Source: Gammaproteobacteria bacterium (GTDB taxonomy: Bacteria; Pseudomonadota; Gammaproteobacteria; Pseudomonadales; Azotimanducaceae). From it: a stretch of DNA of 13,832 nt. The notes under the pieces are model-generated. The model was not told where the DNA came from. It ran no database searches and was given only the letters and a program-made list of their open reading frames with translations. A program made the translations under genes and the position numbers. Positions within the stretch are counted from its first letter, which is position 1, and each line of letters starts with the position of its first letter. The DNA is taken from positions 45,866 to 59,697 of the forward strand of contig NZNP01000014.1 of NCBI GenBank assembly GCA_002694945.1. Reading direction: 5' to 3'. Of this stretch, positions 1 to 7,562 are shown piece by piece.

Positions 1-2
1 AT

Positions 3-155
3 AAAGTTGTGAGCACCACTTTCGCGCAGTCGCAGGCATTCCTTCGTCGGATTGGTGATTTGCGATTCGAGTTGATTTTTCGTCGCAGTTTCGCTGACTA
101 CATCTGGCGTTGGCTGCTTGATGCCTCTATGGAATATGGCCTACGATTAGATTGA
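3..155 (+). CDS. Possible C-terminal end of an upstream gene (partial, unidentified)
   Basis: Reading from base 3 there are 50 uninterrupted codons ending at a TGA (153-155). The other two forward frames hit stops early (bases 2-4 and 10-12 among others). The peptide has a protein-like, basic and aromatic tail containing FADYIWRWLLDAS. I do not recognise a family. The support is modest: 50 open codons can occur by chance, and the opposite strand is also open over the first ~97 bases. If real, this is the tail of a gene that ends about 90 bp before the LLM oxidoreductase and runs the same way. Confidence 0.25.
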   Translation, partial: KVVSTTFAQSQAFLRRIGDLRFELIFRRSFADYIWRWLLDASMEYGLRLD

Positions 156-234
156 GACTCAACGTTGATTAGCCTTGAAGTTATAGGACTTTTGACTCGA
201 AGTGCGTGAGAACCCAGTAGGTAACCTGCATAAC

Positions 235-239
235 AAGGA
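235..239 (+). promoter_or_regulatory. Ribosome binding site of the LLM oxidoreductase
   Basis: AAGGA is followed by a six-base A-rich spacer and the ATG at 246. This fixes the start of the LLM oxidoreductase. A TTGACT at 192-197 could be a -35 element, but I see no good -10 partner at the right distance. Confidence 0.6.
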
Positions 240-245
240 CAAAAA

Positions 246-1148
246 ATGAGAGTAGGCCTAATGGTTGGTGAGGGCAGCGGCGCTGCTCCAGAGTTGCAAG
301 GACTGATTGAACGCGGACGGCTAGCTGAGCGATCGGGTCTCGATACAGCCTGGATCGCCAATATTGCTCTTGATGCGATGACCGCATCAGCGGCCCTGGG
401 TGCTATGACCAGCCGTATTGAGATTGGCACTGCGGTTGTGCCTACCTTCACACGCCACCCGGTTGCGATGGCACAACAGGCAACATCGACACAAATGGCG
501 TGCTCCGGGAGGTTTTCCCTGGGCATCGGTTTAGCACACAAGTTCATGGTTGAAGCCATGTGGGGCCTGTCCTACGAGAAACCGGCGCAGCAGATGCGTG
601 CCTACTTGGAGATATTACAACCGCTGATGCAAGGAAAAGCGGTCACTCATAAGAATGAGCAGTTTGACGTCAAGCTGGCAGCTATGCCGGAGGGCACCGA
701 AACATCGTTACTTATTGCTGCTTTGGGCCCAATGATGTTGAAATTGGCTGGTCAACTGACGGCAGGAACGATCACCTGGGCAACTGGTTTTGAGACATTA
801 GAAAACCACACTATTCCATCTATTACATCAGCCGCTGAGCAAGTAGGCCGACCCTTACCAAGAATTGTTGCCGGCTTTCCCGTATTGCTGACAAAAAACA
901 AAAGGGAAGCCTTCGATTTGGTAACCAAAGTCTTCGCGGTTTATGCTGGGGTTCCGTCCTACCGTGCGATGCTCGACAGAGAGGGTGCTGGGGGCATTGA
1001 AGACATCGCTCTGATTGGCGATGAGGCGGAGCTCGCGCCTCAGGTGGATCGATTAGAGTCTATTGGTGTCACGGACCTTCTCGTTATGCCTTTCGAAACC
1101 GTTCCAGGTGAGGTAGAGCGAACTGTCGAATACCTTGCGGGTCGATAG
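246..1148 (+). CDS. LLM-class (luciferase-like) flavin/F420-dependent oxidoreductase
   Basis: This is a 300-residue TIM-barrel oxidoreductase of the bacterial luciferase-like superfamily, presumably cytosolic. It opens with the first barrel strand MRVGLMVGEG. It then shows the superfamily pattern of strand-end segments: IEIGTAVVPTFTRHP around residues 58-72, followed by the MAQQA helix, and GRFSLGIGLAHK around 88-99. The C-terminal GVTDLLVMPFE near 274-284 is the last barrel strand. By recollection the N-terminus and the GTAVVPTFTRHP block resemble actinobacterial-type F420-dependent members more than luciferase itself, but the sequence alone does not settle F420 versus FMN. The substrate is unknown. 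The gene stands alone on its strand and converges on the SDR with 29 bp between stop codons. Length is normal and there is no sign of damage. Confidence 0.85.
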   Translation: MRVGLMVGEGSGAAPELQGLIERGRLAERSGLDTAWIANIALDAMTASAALGAMTSRIEIGTAVVPTFTRHPVAMAQQATSTQMACSGRFSLGIGLAHKFMVEAMWGLSYEKPAQQMRAYLEILQPLMQGKAVTHKNEQFDVKLAAMPEGTETSLLIAALGPMMLKLAGQLTAGTITWATGFETLENHTIPSITSAAEQVGRPLPRIVAGFPVLLTKNKREAFDLVTKVFAVYAGVPSYRAMLDREGAGGIEDIALIGDEAELAPQVDRLESIGVTDLLVMPFETVPGEVERTVEYLAGR

Positions 1149-1177
1149 TTAGTCCCTAAGCTTCTCACGACAGGTTA

Positions 1178-2083
1178 TTAAATATCATCGTTGAGGTGTG
1201 GATTACCTTGAATTGCCTTAAATGTCAGACCAATGCTAGACGGGTAGATTGGGTCTGAAAAGTCTTTAACGATATCCCAGGCATTTGCAACATCATCTAT
1301 GCTGAATCCCTTAGGGTCGAAATACGCCCCCTGACTTCTCTGCCAACGTACCTGGCTCATCCAGCCAGCGCCCACCTCAAAAAGTTCACCCGTAGCATTG
1401 CAGGTTTCGTGAGACAACCAGGCGACTAGTGGGCTCACACACTCGGGTTTCAGTAATTCCATGGCGTCATCGGTCATGACGGTCCCCATCATTCGAGAGG
1501 CGGCAACTGGGCCAATAGTATTTGAATTGATGTTTTTGCTGCGACCTTCGATCGCAATGGTCTGAGATAGACCATGTAAAGCAAGCTTTGCAGCGCTGTA
1601 ATTCGCCTGCCCAAAGTTGCCGTAAATTCCGGCCGCTGAGGTCGTCATGACAAAGCGTCCGTACGCCTGATCACGCATATGAGGAAACGCGGCTCGACTT
1701 ACCTTGAAAGCACCCTGGAGGTGAACCTGATAAACAAGATCCCAGTCATCATCGCTCATTTTATGAAACGACTTGTCCCTCAAAATACCAGCATTGTTGA
1801 TGACGATATCTACCTGGCCGAAATGATCCATGGCACATTGAATGATTTTGTCTCCGTTAGTGACAGAGTCAGGGTTGGCAACGGCGTCACCGCCCGAGGC
1901 TTTGATCTCGGCTACGACACTATCCGCGACGTTTGCGTCGCTGCCTTCACCCGTTCCTGAACCTCCGAGATCGTTGACTACTACACGTGCCCCGAGGGCT
2001 GCAAATAACAGTGCATGGGATCGGCCCAAGCCATTGCCAGCTCCTGTTACAACCACTACTTTATCATTGAAGTTCAGGCTCAT
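1178..2083 (-). CDS. Short-chain dehydrogenase/reductase, HSD17B4 / (3R)-hydroxyacyl-CoA dehydrogenase type
   Basis: A 301-residue classical-type SDR. The Rossmann dinucleotide motif TGAGNGLG lies at residues 13-20. An acidic residue (D38) ends the second strand, which favours NAD over NADP. NNAG is at 96-99, and the catalytic residues are S149, Y162 and K166 (YSAAK). The N-terminus, with its long VVVNDLGGSGTGEG insertion, matches the dehydrogenase domain of peroxisomal multifunctional enzyme type 2 (HSD17B4) and bacterial relatives that oxidise 3-hydroxyacyl-CoA or steroid-side-chain CoA esters. The C-terminal extension of about 50 residues past the SDR core is also typical of that group. 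The hydratase and sterol-carrier domains of the eukaryotic enzyme are absent. It lies 24 bp downstream of the MFS permease on the same strand and is probably co-transcribed with it. The real substrate is not evident. Confidence 0.9.
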   Translation of the reverse strand: MSLNFNDKVVVVTGAGNGLGRSHALLFAALGARVVVNDLGGSGTGEGSDANVADSVVAEIKASGGDAVANPDSVTNGDKIIQCAMDHFGQVDIVINNAGILRDKSFHKMSDDDWDLVYQVHLQGAFKVSRAAFPHMRDQAYGRFVMTTSAAGIYGNFGQANYSAAKLALHGLSQTIAIEGRSKNINSNTIGPVAASRMMGTVMTDDAMELLKPECVSPLVAWLSHETCNATGELFEVGAGWMSQVRWQRSQGAYFDPKGFSIDDVANAWDIVKDFSDPIYPSSIGLTFKAIQGNPHLNDDI

Positions 2084-2090
2084 TGTCTTG

Positions 2091-2097
2091 CTCCTCT
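2091..2097 (-). promoter_or_regulatory. Ribosome binding site of the SDR
   Basis: On the minus strand AGAGGAG precedes the ATG (2083) by seven bases. It lies in the short gap after the permease stop and supports translation of the SDR from a shared transcript. Confidence 0.7.
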
Positions 2098-2107
2098 AGT
2101 TTAACGG

Positions 2108-3397
2108 TTATGTTGTGTTTCTGTTTCGAAGAGTGGCAGATCTGCAGGTCCTCTCAAATATCAAGGCTGCTAATGCTCCCAGGATAGTGAATGCCACCAA
2201 AAGCATAAACATGTGCTGGAAACCGAGTAGACCGGGATTACTATCGATCAGAAAGCCTGCCACGGCCGCGAAATAAATGTCTGGTGTATAGCCGAGAACT
2301 GAAACGATACCCACGGCTGTGCCAGTTAATGCGAGTGGCACTTGGCCTTCTTGGAACATGGCAAAGTAAAGGCCGCGCAAACCATAGATAGCGATGCAGG
2401 TAACGAGTGTATTCATCAAAATAATAGTCAGCGTTCCGAATGCTGCACCGGTCAGTGCGAACCAACCGTGGGACGCAATCAAAAGGAGGAAACATATGAA
2501 TGTCATTCTTGTGATACCGAATCGGTCGCCGAGCAGACCAATCAAAAGAGCAGCGATAGGACGGGTCCAGGCGCCGATCGCAACAATCTGGGCAGCATCG
2601 ATTTCATCGATGCCATGGCCGCGAACGGCGAATAAACCGAATTGGTCAAAGGCCTTGAAGGACGTATAGGCACAGACAATTACTACTGTTTGTAGCCACA
2701 CGGCTCGTATTCGTAAAACCTGCCAGAAATTTTCGAACAAATTCGCTTGAGCCCTATCTGGTTTGTCCTGCAGGTTTCTCAGCGCGTACCAAGCGAGAAA
2801 GCCGGTAAAGGCGGTAACTATCGTGTAGCCGTAGATAACTAACTTAAGCACCTCACGTTTTTCAAATGTAGAGGCTGCGCTGTAGCCATTAGGGAACGTG
2901 GTCGCAAAGATCCAGACACCAACAGACGCCAGGACCGCTGCCAATAATCCGCGTCCGCCGTCAAGCAGTCCGTACGCTTGGCCCTGCTGATTGATGCCGC
3001 CCCACGCTCGAGTCGCTTTGATTAGTGCGGCCCAAAAGAGAAAAATGGTCGTAAAGCCAAAAAAGCCCCAGATGAACATGACGCCGTAGTAACCCGGAAA
3101 GGTCGAAAGGTATATGCCGCCAATGGCTGTCGCCCAGAGTGACCAGGCAATGAGTTTGTGGGCGGGAAATCTGTCAGCTAGGGGACCGCCGAAAAAATAC
3201 GCGATCATGGCAATGACGCCATAAGCACCCTGAGCGACACCTAGTTGAGTTGCTGTTAGATCGAAAACATCTAGGACAGTAGGCCTGAAAAATCGGGTCA
3301 GATGATAGGGCAAAGCGAAAATTGCTTCACCGGCGATAATCAGCGAAATAATGGTTATCCAGCGTTGGAGCAAAGAACGAGACTGGATTTCGGACAT
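2108..3397 (-). CDS. Major facilitator superfamily transporter
   Basis: A 429-residue polytopic membrane protein with about 12 hydrophobic segments in two halves, separated by a hydrophilic stretch around residues 205-228 (RNLQDKPDRAQANLFENF). The MFS motif A appears twice, as expected from the internal duplication: GGPLADRF at 70-77 and GLLGDRFG at 287-294. The general layout, with an early FFRPTVLDVFDLTATQLG segment, recalls organophosphate/anion-type symporters, but I cannot name a substrate. The ATG at 3397 has no clear Shine-Dalgarno sequence, and no alternative ATG precedes the first membrane segment. It is the promoter-proximal gene of a two-gene leftward unit with the SDR and is divergent from the betaine-type demethylation genes. 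It could supply either pathway or neither. Confidence 0.88.
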   Translation of the reverse strand: MSEIQSRSLLQRWITIISLIIAGEAIFALPYHLTRFFRPTVLDVFDLTATQLGVAQGAYGVIAMIAYFFGGPLADRFPAHKLIAWSLWATAIGGIYLSTFPGYYGVMFIWGFFGFTTIFLFWAALIKATRAWGGINQQGQAYGLLDGGRGLLAAVLASVGVWIFATTFPNGYSAASTFEKREVLKLVIYGYTIVTAFTGFLAWYALRNLQDKPDRAQANLFENFWQVLRIRAVWLQTVVIVCAYTSFKAFDQFGLFAVRGHGIDEIDAAQIVAIGAWTRPIAALLIGLLGDRFGITRMTFICFLLLIASHGWFALTGAAFGTLTIILMNTLVTCIAIYGLRGLYFAMFQEGQVPLALTGTAVGIVSVLGYTPDIYFAAVAGFLIDSNPGLLGFQHMFMLLVAFTILGALAALIFERTCRSATLRNRNTT

Positions 3398-3579
3398 AGT
3401 TATAGAGTTATGCCGGCCGGGGCTTTTGATTGTCGATGGATCATACTAACACGACTGATCATGGACTATCGCTGGCGACGCATGTAGGCAGATATCCGGT
3501 CGTTGAAAGGCAAATTCATGTTTTACAGAAGCTTTCCGTTTGACCAAAATTTAGATTTCTCTTTTTCGAGATATGACAG
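3398..3579. promoter_or_regulatory. Divergent intergenic region between the MFS/SDR unit and the demethylation genes
   Basis: This 182-bp gap must hold the promoters for both directions. Visible structure includes an 8-bp palindrome CCGGCCGG (3413-3420) and a loose dyad made of GATCA (3439-3443) and TGATC (3456-3460). The dyad is flanked by CGAT and ATCG (3434-3437, 3467-3470) but is not symmetrically spaced. For the rightward genes the best -35-like words are TTGAAA (3503-3508), with a weak TACAGA 15 bp on, and TTGACC (3540-3545), which has no usable -10. No regulator gene is present. I call it regulatory from position, not from a recognised operator. Confidence 0.4.
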
Positions 3580-5127
3580 ATGGCGAGACGTCCTAGTGCC
3601 CGACAAGCTAAATTAAAAGAGCGGAAAGCGGTGCTCGCGGAAGAACTCAAGCCTGTGCGCGCGGGTCTTAGTGGTGGTCAGTTCAAACCTCTTACAGATG
3701 AGGATGCTGATTCGATTATTGAAACAGCTTACAAGATTCTGGAAGAGGTCGGTTTTGCTGACGCCACGGATCACTGTATAGAGATGTGTCTAGCAGTAGG
3801 TGCTGAATACGGCGATGACGGTCGCTTACGTTTTCCTCGCCAGGTTATTTTTGAGACCCTCGGCAAGTGCCAACGTAAACTTACCTTGCATGGTCAGGAT
3901 CCTCGTCATGATCTTAACCTTAGCGGTTCTAGAGTGCATTTTTCGACCGCTGGCGCCGCAGTTATGGTGGTCGATCCACTGTCCGGTGAATACCGCGAAT
4001 CTACCAACCAGGATCTCTATGACATGGCGCGGATCGCAAATCGCTGTGAACATTTGCATATGTTTCAGCGAACTTGTGTGGCGCGGGATATCCCAGATAA
4101 CCGTGAGATGGACATCAATACGACTTACAGCTGCATCATGGGCACTAGTAAGCATATTGGATGTGCCTGGACTGACTCATCCCATCTGGCAGAGTGTTTT
4201 GAGATGTTGCATCTGGTGGCTGGTGGCGAAGAGGCTTGGCGTGCCCGACCATTCATGAGCATTTCTTGTTGTCATGTCGTGCCACCTATGAAATTTACCG
4301 AGGATGCGCTTAATTGCCTGAAGCTCGCTGTCGAGGGCGGTATGCCTGTTTTGTTGCTCTCTGCAGGCCAGTCCGGAGCGACTGCGCCAGCGTGTCTTGC
4401 GGGAGCAGTTGCTGAAGCTTGGGCCGAATGCTTGGGGGGGCTTGCTTATATCAATGCTATCAAGCCTGGTGCACCGGCGATTCTTGGTACTTGGCCCTTT
4501 GTCTCAGACTTGAGGACTGGGGCGATGAGTGGAGGTTCTCCAGAGCAAGCTCTGCTTTCGGCAGCCTGCGCCCAAATCGGTAATCTCTTTGACCTGCCGA
4601 CTGGCACGGCTTGCGGTATGACAGATTCGAAGCTTCCGGATTACCAAGCAGGCGCAGAGCGCGCCTATACCCTAAACTGCGCCGCTACTTCTGGCGCTAA
4701 TATCGTATATGAAAGTGCTGGCATGTACGCCAGCCTGCTTGGAACCTGCCCGGAATCGCTTTTGCTTGACAATGACACTCTAGGTGCAGTGATGCGGATA
4801 ACTCGAGGTATCGAGGTAAATGAAAAGACTCTGAGTTTGTCTGATATCAAGGATATTTGCTTTGGTAACAAGGGACATTATCTCGCTTCGGCTCAAACGC
4901 TGGAGGTCATGCAGACTGAATATCTGTATCCCGAGTTCGGTGACCGACTAAGTCCTGATGACTGGAATGATGCCCAGCAGCCAGATCCAGTCCGAGCGGC
5001 TATTCAAAAAGCACGAAAAGTACTTATTAATGACTATCCGGATCATGTCAGTGATGAAATCGACTGCAAGATTCGTGAATGTTTCCCCATAAAGCTGTCA
5101 CGTGAGGCGATTGGCCGCGGTCCCTAA
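3580..5127 (+). CDS. Trimethylamine/glycine-betaine methyltransferase family protein (MttB superfamily, non-pyrrolysine)
   Basis: A 515-residue protein of the MttB family, cytosolic TIM-barrel enzymes that move a methyl group from a quaternary or tertiary amine to Co(I) of a corrinoid protein. Recognisable blocks are the N-terminal helix region ending ETAYKILEEVGF (48-59), FSTAGAAVMVVDP (121-133), the barrel segment GGMPVLLLSAGQSGATAP (253-270), and the highly conserved GMTDSKLPDYQAGAE (346-360). The frame is continuous with sense codons throughout, so unlike archaeal trimethylamine MttB it needs no pyrrolysine at an amber codon. It therefore belongs with the MtgB-like members, of which glycine betaine methyltransferase is a characterised example. 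It starts the rightward cluster, 17 bp before the first dimethylglycine dehydrogenase homologue, which points to a quaternary amine such as glycine betaine. No corrinoid protein gene is adjacent. The ATG has only a weak GAG upstream as ribosome site. Confidence 0.9.
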   Translation: MARRPSARQAKLKERKAVLAEELKPVRAGLSGGQFKPLTDEDADSIIETAYKILEEVGFADATDHCIEMCLAVGAEYGDDGRLRFPRQVIFETLGKCQRKLTLHGQDPRHDLNLSGSRVHFSTAGAAVMVVDPLSGEYRESTNQDLYDMARIANRCEHLHMFQRTCVARDIPDNREMDINTTYSCIMGTSKHIGCAWTDSSHLAECFEMLHLVAGGEEAWRARPFMSISCCHVVPPMKFTEDALNCLKLAVEGGMPVLLLSAGQSGATAPACLAGAVAEAWAECLGGLAYINAIKPGAPAILGTWPFVSDLRTGAMSGGSPEQALLSAACAQIGNLFDLPTGTACGMTDSKLPDYQAGAERAYTLNCAATSGANIVYESAGMYASLLGTCPESLLLDNDTLGAVMRITRGIEVNEKTLSLSDIKDICFGNKGHYLASAQTLEVMQTEYLYPEFGDRLSPDDWNDAQQPDPVRAAIQKARKVLINDYPDHVSDEIDCKIRECFPIKLSREAIGRGP

Positions 5128-5128
5128 T

Positions 5129-5134
5129 TAGGAG
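5129..5134 (+). promoter_or_regulatory. Ribosome binding site deciding a TTG start
   Basis: A strong TAGGAG just after the MttB-family stop codon (5125-5127) is followed ten bases later by TTG at 5145. The next in-frame ATG is codon 58, beyond the FAD-binding glycine motif, so the TTG start is needed for a functional fold. Confidence 0.7.
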
Positions 5135-5144
5135 TTCTAAGACT

Positions 5145-7562
5145 TTGCAATCTCAAGCTCGTGTGGTCATCGTCGGTGGCGGTTCTCTAGGTGTCAACCT
5201 TCTCTATCACTTGACCAAAGAAGGCTGGACGGACTGCCTGCTTGTCGAGAAGGGTGAGCTAACTAGTGGTTCAACCTGGCATGCCGCGGGTCTCTGTTCG
5301 AACTTTATAGGCAATATGACCGTTGCCCAGATCCACGACTACACTATTCGTCTGTACAACGAGATTCTCCCTGAAGAAACTGGTGACGCTTCCGTGTTCC
5401 ATCAAACTGGCAGTTTGCGGATTGGTTACTCGAGGGCCGAAGAAGAGTGGTTCCGTAATCTTGAAAGTCGTGCTTTAAGCGTTGGCTGTGAGTTCAATCT
5501 TATTAGTAAAACGGAAGCCGAGAGGTTTCACCCTTTGATTGATTTCAGTGGTGCCCGAATAATTGCCAGCACGCCTAACGACGGTCATGTTGATCCGACT
5601 TCTGTGGTGATGCCGCTGGCTTCTTTGGCCACAAAAGCTGGTGCGAAGATTGAACGATTTAATCGGGTACTAGAAATCAATGAGTTGGCATCTGGGGAAT
5701 GGCAAGTAGTAACGGAGAAAGGCACGGTCATCGCTGAACATGTGGTTAATGCTGCGGGCTGTTTTTCGGTTGAAGTTGGGAAGATGGTGGGTGCTCATGT
5801 GCCCCTTGTTAATCTTGAACATCAATATCTTGTAACCGAACCGCACCCTCTTGTGGCACAGCTTGAGTTTGAGTTACCCGTCGTGAGAGATTCCCATTGC
5901 TCGTCTTATCTCCGGCAGGAAGGTCAAGGGTTTCTCGTCGGGCCTTATGAGACTTGGGGTGCCAAGACTTGGGCGCTTGAAGGCATGGATTGGGCATTTG
6001 ACCGGGAACTGTTTGACTCAGATCTCGAGCGTTTGATGCCTTTTTTGGATCGATGCATGGATCTTATGCCACCCTTTCGGGAAGCAGGGGTCAAGACTGT
6101 AGTAAATGGTCCAATTACTCATACACCGGATGACAATATTTTGGCGGGCCCTCAGGCGGGACTGCGTAATTTTTGGAATCTTTGCGGAGCCAGTATCGGC
6201 ATTGCTCAAGGGGGGGTTGGCAAATACTTGGCACAGTGGATTGTGCATGGGCAGACCGAAATCAATATGGCTCCTTTGGACTGCCGGCGATTCGGAATCT
6301 GGGCGGATAAGGACTACTGCATTACCAAGGCGATCGAGTCCTACGAGGCGATGTATGCGGTTACAGCACCTAACGACAATAGACCTCACGGACGTCCAAA
6401 AAAAGTGAGCCCGCTCTATGGCCGTTTGTCCCAGAAAGGTGCCGTGCATGGAGCTTTTCAGGGGTACGAGAAGCCCCTCTGGTTTCAGACACGTAATATT
6501 CGTCATGAATCCCTGTCCTGGTCCCACAACGAGACTCATGAGGCAGTGCGTGAAGAGTGTCGGGCGGTCCATGAGTCAGCAGGAGTGATTGATATTTCGG
6601 GTGTCGCGAAGTTCGATGTGAGAGGGCCTGATGCCTCCAAGTTCCTTGATCGGTTATCCTGTAATAAATTACCGGCCCGCGATGGGCGAATGGCGATCAG
6701 TCTTTTTCATTTGCCGAACGGTGGCATTATGAGTGACATATCGATCACGCGATTAGCTTCGGACCACTATTACCTTATTTCCGCTATTGGCAGCGAGCAT
6801 AAAGACCTGCACTGGATGCAGCTTAATCAATCTGGTTATGACGTTTCTATAGATAATGTCACTGAAAAACTGGCGGGTTTCCTTCTGACAGGTCCGACAT
6901 CCAGAGAGATTTTGGCGCATATGACAGATGAAGATGTTTCTGATGCAACGTTCCCTTGGTTGAGAGCTCGAAAGATGAAGGTCGATAGCACAGAGGCCCT
7001 CGTCATACGGGTTTCTTATGCGGGTGAACTGGGTTACGAACTACATATGCCGCGCTATCAATTACTGTCGATCTACGATTCGATCCAACGCGTTGGAGTA
7101 GAATATGGTTTGAGAGATTTTGGAGGGTATGCCTTTAACTCTCTCCGTCTGGAAAAGGCTTATCGAGCCTATGGAAATGAGTTCACAGAAGAAATCAGCG
7201 CTTTAGAAGCAGGAATGAGGCGGTTCGTTGATCTTTCGCGTGACTTTATTGGTTGTCAGAACTTGCGTGAAAGGCTTGAGAAAGGCTTTGCCATTGAACT
7301 TGCCTATCTGGTCTTCGATGATGAAATAGCTTGTGAGTGCCATGGCAACGAAGCTGTTTTTGCCGAAGGTGAACATATTGGATTGACCACTAGCGGGGCT
7401 TACGGATTCCGGGTGGACCGAAGTCTCGCTTTTGCGTACCTCCGTCCTGACATTATTGAAGAAGGATTGAAGGTGAACGTTAAGACATCAGTTGGAGTTC
7501 GCGAAGCTCACATTCAGACAGTTATGGCTTTTGATCCTGAAAATAAGAGACTGCGATCATGA
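5145..7562 (+). CDS. Dimethylglycine dehydrogenase-like FAD oxidoreductase/GcvT fusion
   Basis: An 805-residue protein with the full dimethylglycine dehydrogenase layout. A D-amino-acid-oxidase-type FAD domain comes first (VVIVGGGSLG at 7-16), then the FAO_M linker around 375-435, then the folate-binding aminomethyltransferase (GcvT) domain from about 440, with its C-terminal barrel after about 700. STWHAAG at 43-49 matches the site where family enzymes attach FAD covalently to histidine (here H46). VVNGPITHTPDD (319-330) and GGVGKYLAQWIVHG (356-369) closely follow animal dimethylglycine dehydrogenase. D531 in GGIMSDISI sits where the GcvT catalytic aspartate is expected, and SYAGELGYE (624-632) is the folate-domain signature. 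Likely reaction: oxidative N-demethylation of dimethylglycine to sarcosine with formation of methylene-THF. It starts with TTG, 17 bp after the MttB-family gene, and its stop overlaps the next start. Confidence 0.9.
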   Translation: MQSQARVVIVGGGSLGVNLLYHLTKEGWTDCLLVEKGELTSGSTWHAAGLCSNFIGNMTVAQIHDYTIRLYNEILPEETGDASVFHQTGSLRIGYSRAEEEWFRNLESRALSVGCEFNLISKTEAERFHPLIDFSGARIIASTPNDGHVDPTSVVMPLASLATKAGAKIERFNRVLEINELASGEWQVVTEKGTVIAEHVVNAAGCFSVEVGKMVGAHVPLVNLEHQYLVTEPHPLVAQLEFELPVVRDSHCSSYLRQEGQGFLVGPYETWGAKTWALEGMDWAFDRELFDSDLERLMPFLDRCMDLMPPFREAGVKTVVNGPITHTPDDNILAGPQAGLRNFWNLCGASIGIAQGGVGKYLAQWIVHGQTEINMAPLDCRRFGIWADKDYCITKAIESYEAMYAVTAPNDNRPHGRPKKVSPLYGRLSQKGAVHGAFQGYEKPLWFQTRNIRHESLSWSHNETHEAVREECRAVHESAGVIDISGVAKFDVRGPDASKFLDRLSCNKLPARDGRMAISLFHLPNGGIMSDISITRLASDHYYLISAIGSEHKDLHWMQLNQSGYDVSIDNVTEKLAGFLLTGPTSREILAHMTDEDVSDATFPWLRARKMKVDSTEALVIRVSYAGELGYELHMPRYQLLSIYDSIQRVGVEYGLRDFGGYAFNSLRLEKAYRAYGNEFTEEISALEAGMRRFVDLSRDFIGCQNLRERLEKGFAIELAYLVFDDEIACECHGNEAVFAEGEHIGLTTSGAYGFRVDRSLAFAYLRPDIIEEGLKVNVKTSVGVREAHIQTVMAFDPENKRLRS

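Noticed and set aside
98..559. Minus-strand open frame over the start of the LLM oxidoreductase
   Set aside because: It lies mostly opposite a well-supported gene, has no family resemblance and no ribosome site; it is a shadow frame.
1149..1177. Bidirectional terminator between the convergent LLM and SDR genes
   Set aside because: The 29-bp gap contains only an AAGCTT palindrome and no stem with a T-run.
3540..3568. TTGACC as a -35 element for the MttB-family gene
   Set aside because: No -10-like hexamer occurs 16-18 bp downstream, and a start there would fall at or past the ATG.
3398..3579. Riboswitch (glycine or cobalamin) ahead of the demethylation genes
   Set aside because: The leader is short, and I see neither the conserved B12-box type sequence nor paired glycine-aptamer cores.
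6018..6572. 184-codon minus-strand open frame inside the DMGDH-like gene
   Set aside because: It is antisense to a strongly conserved coding region, and its translation shows no recognisable domain.
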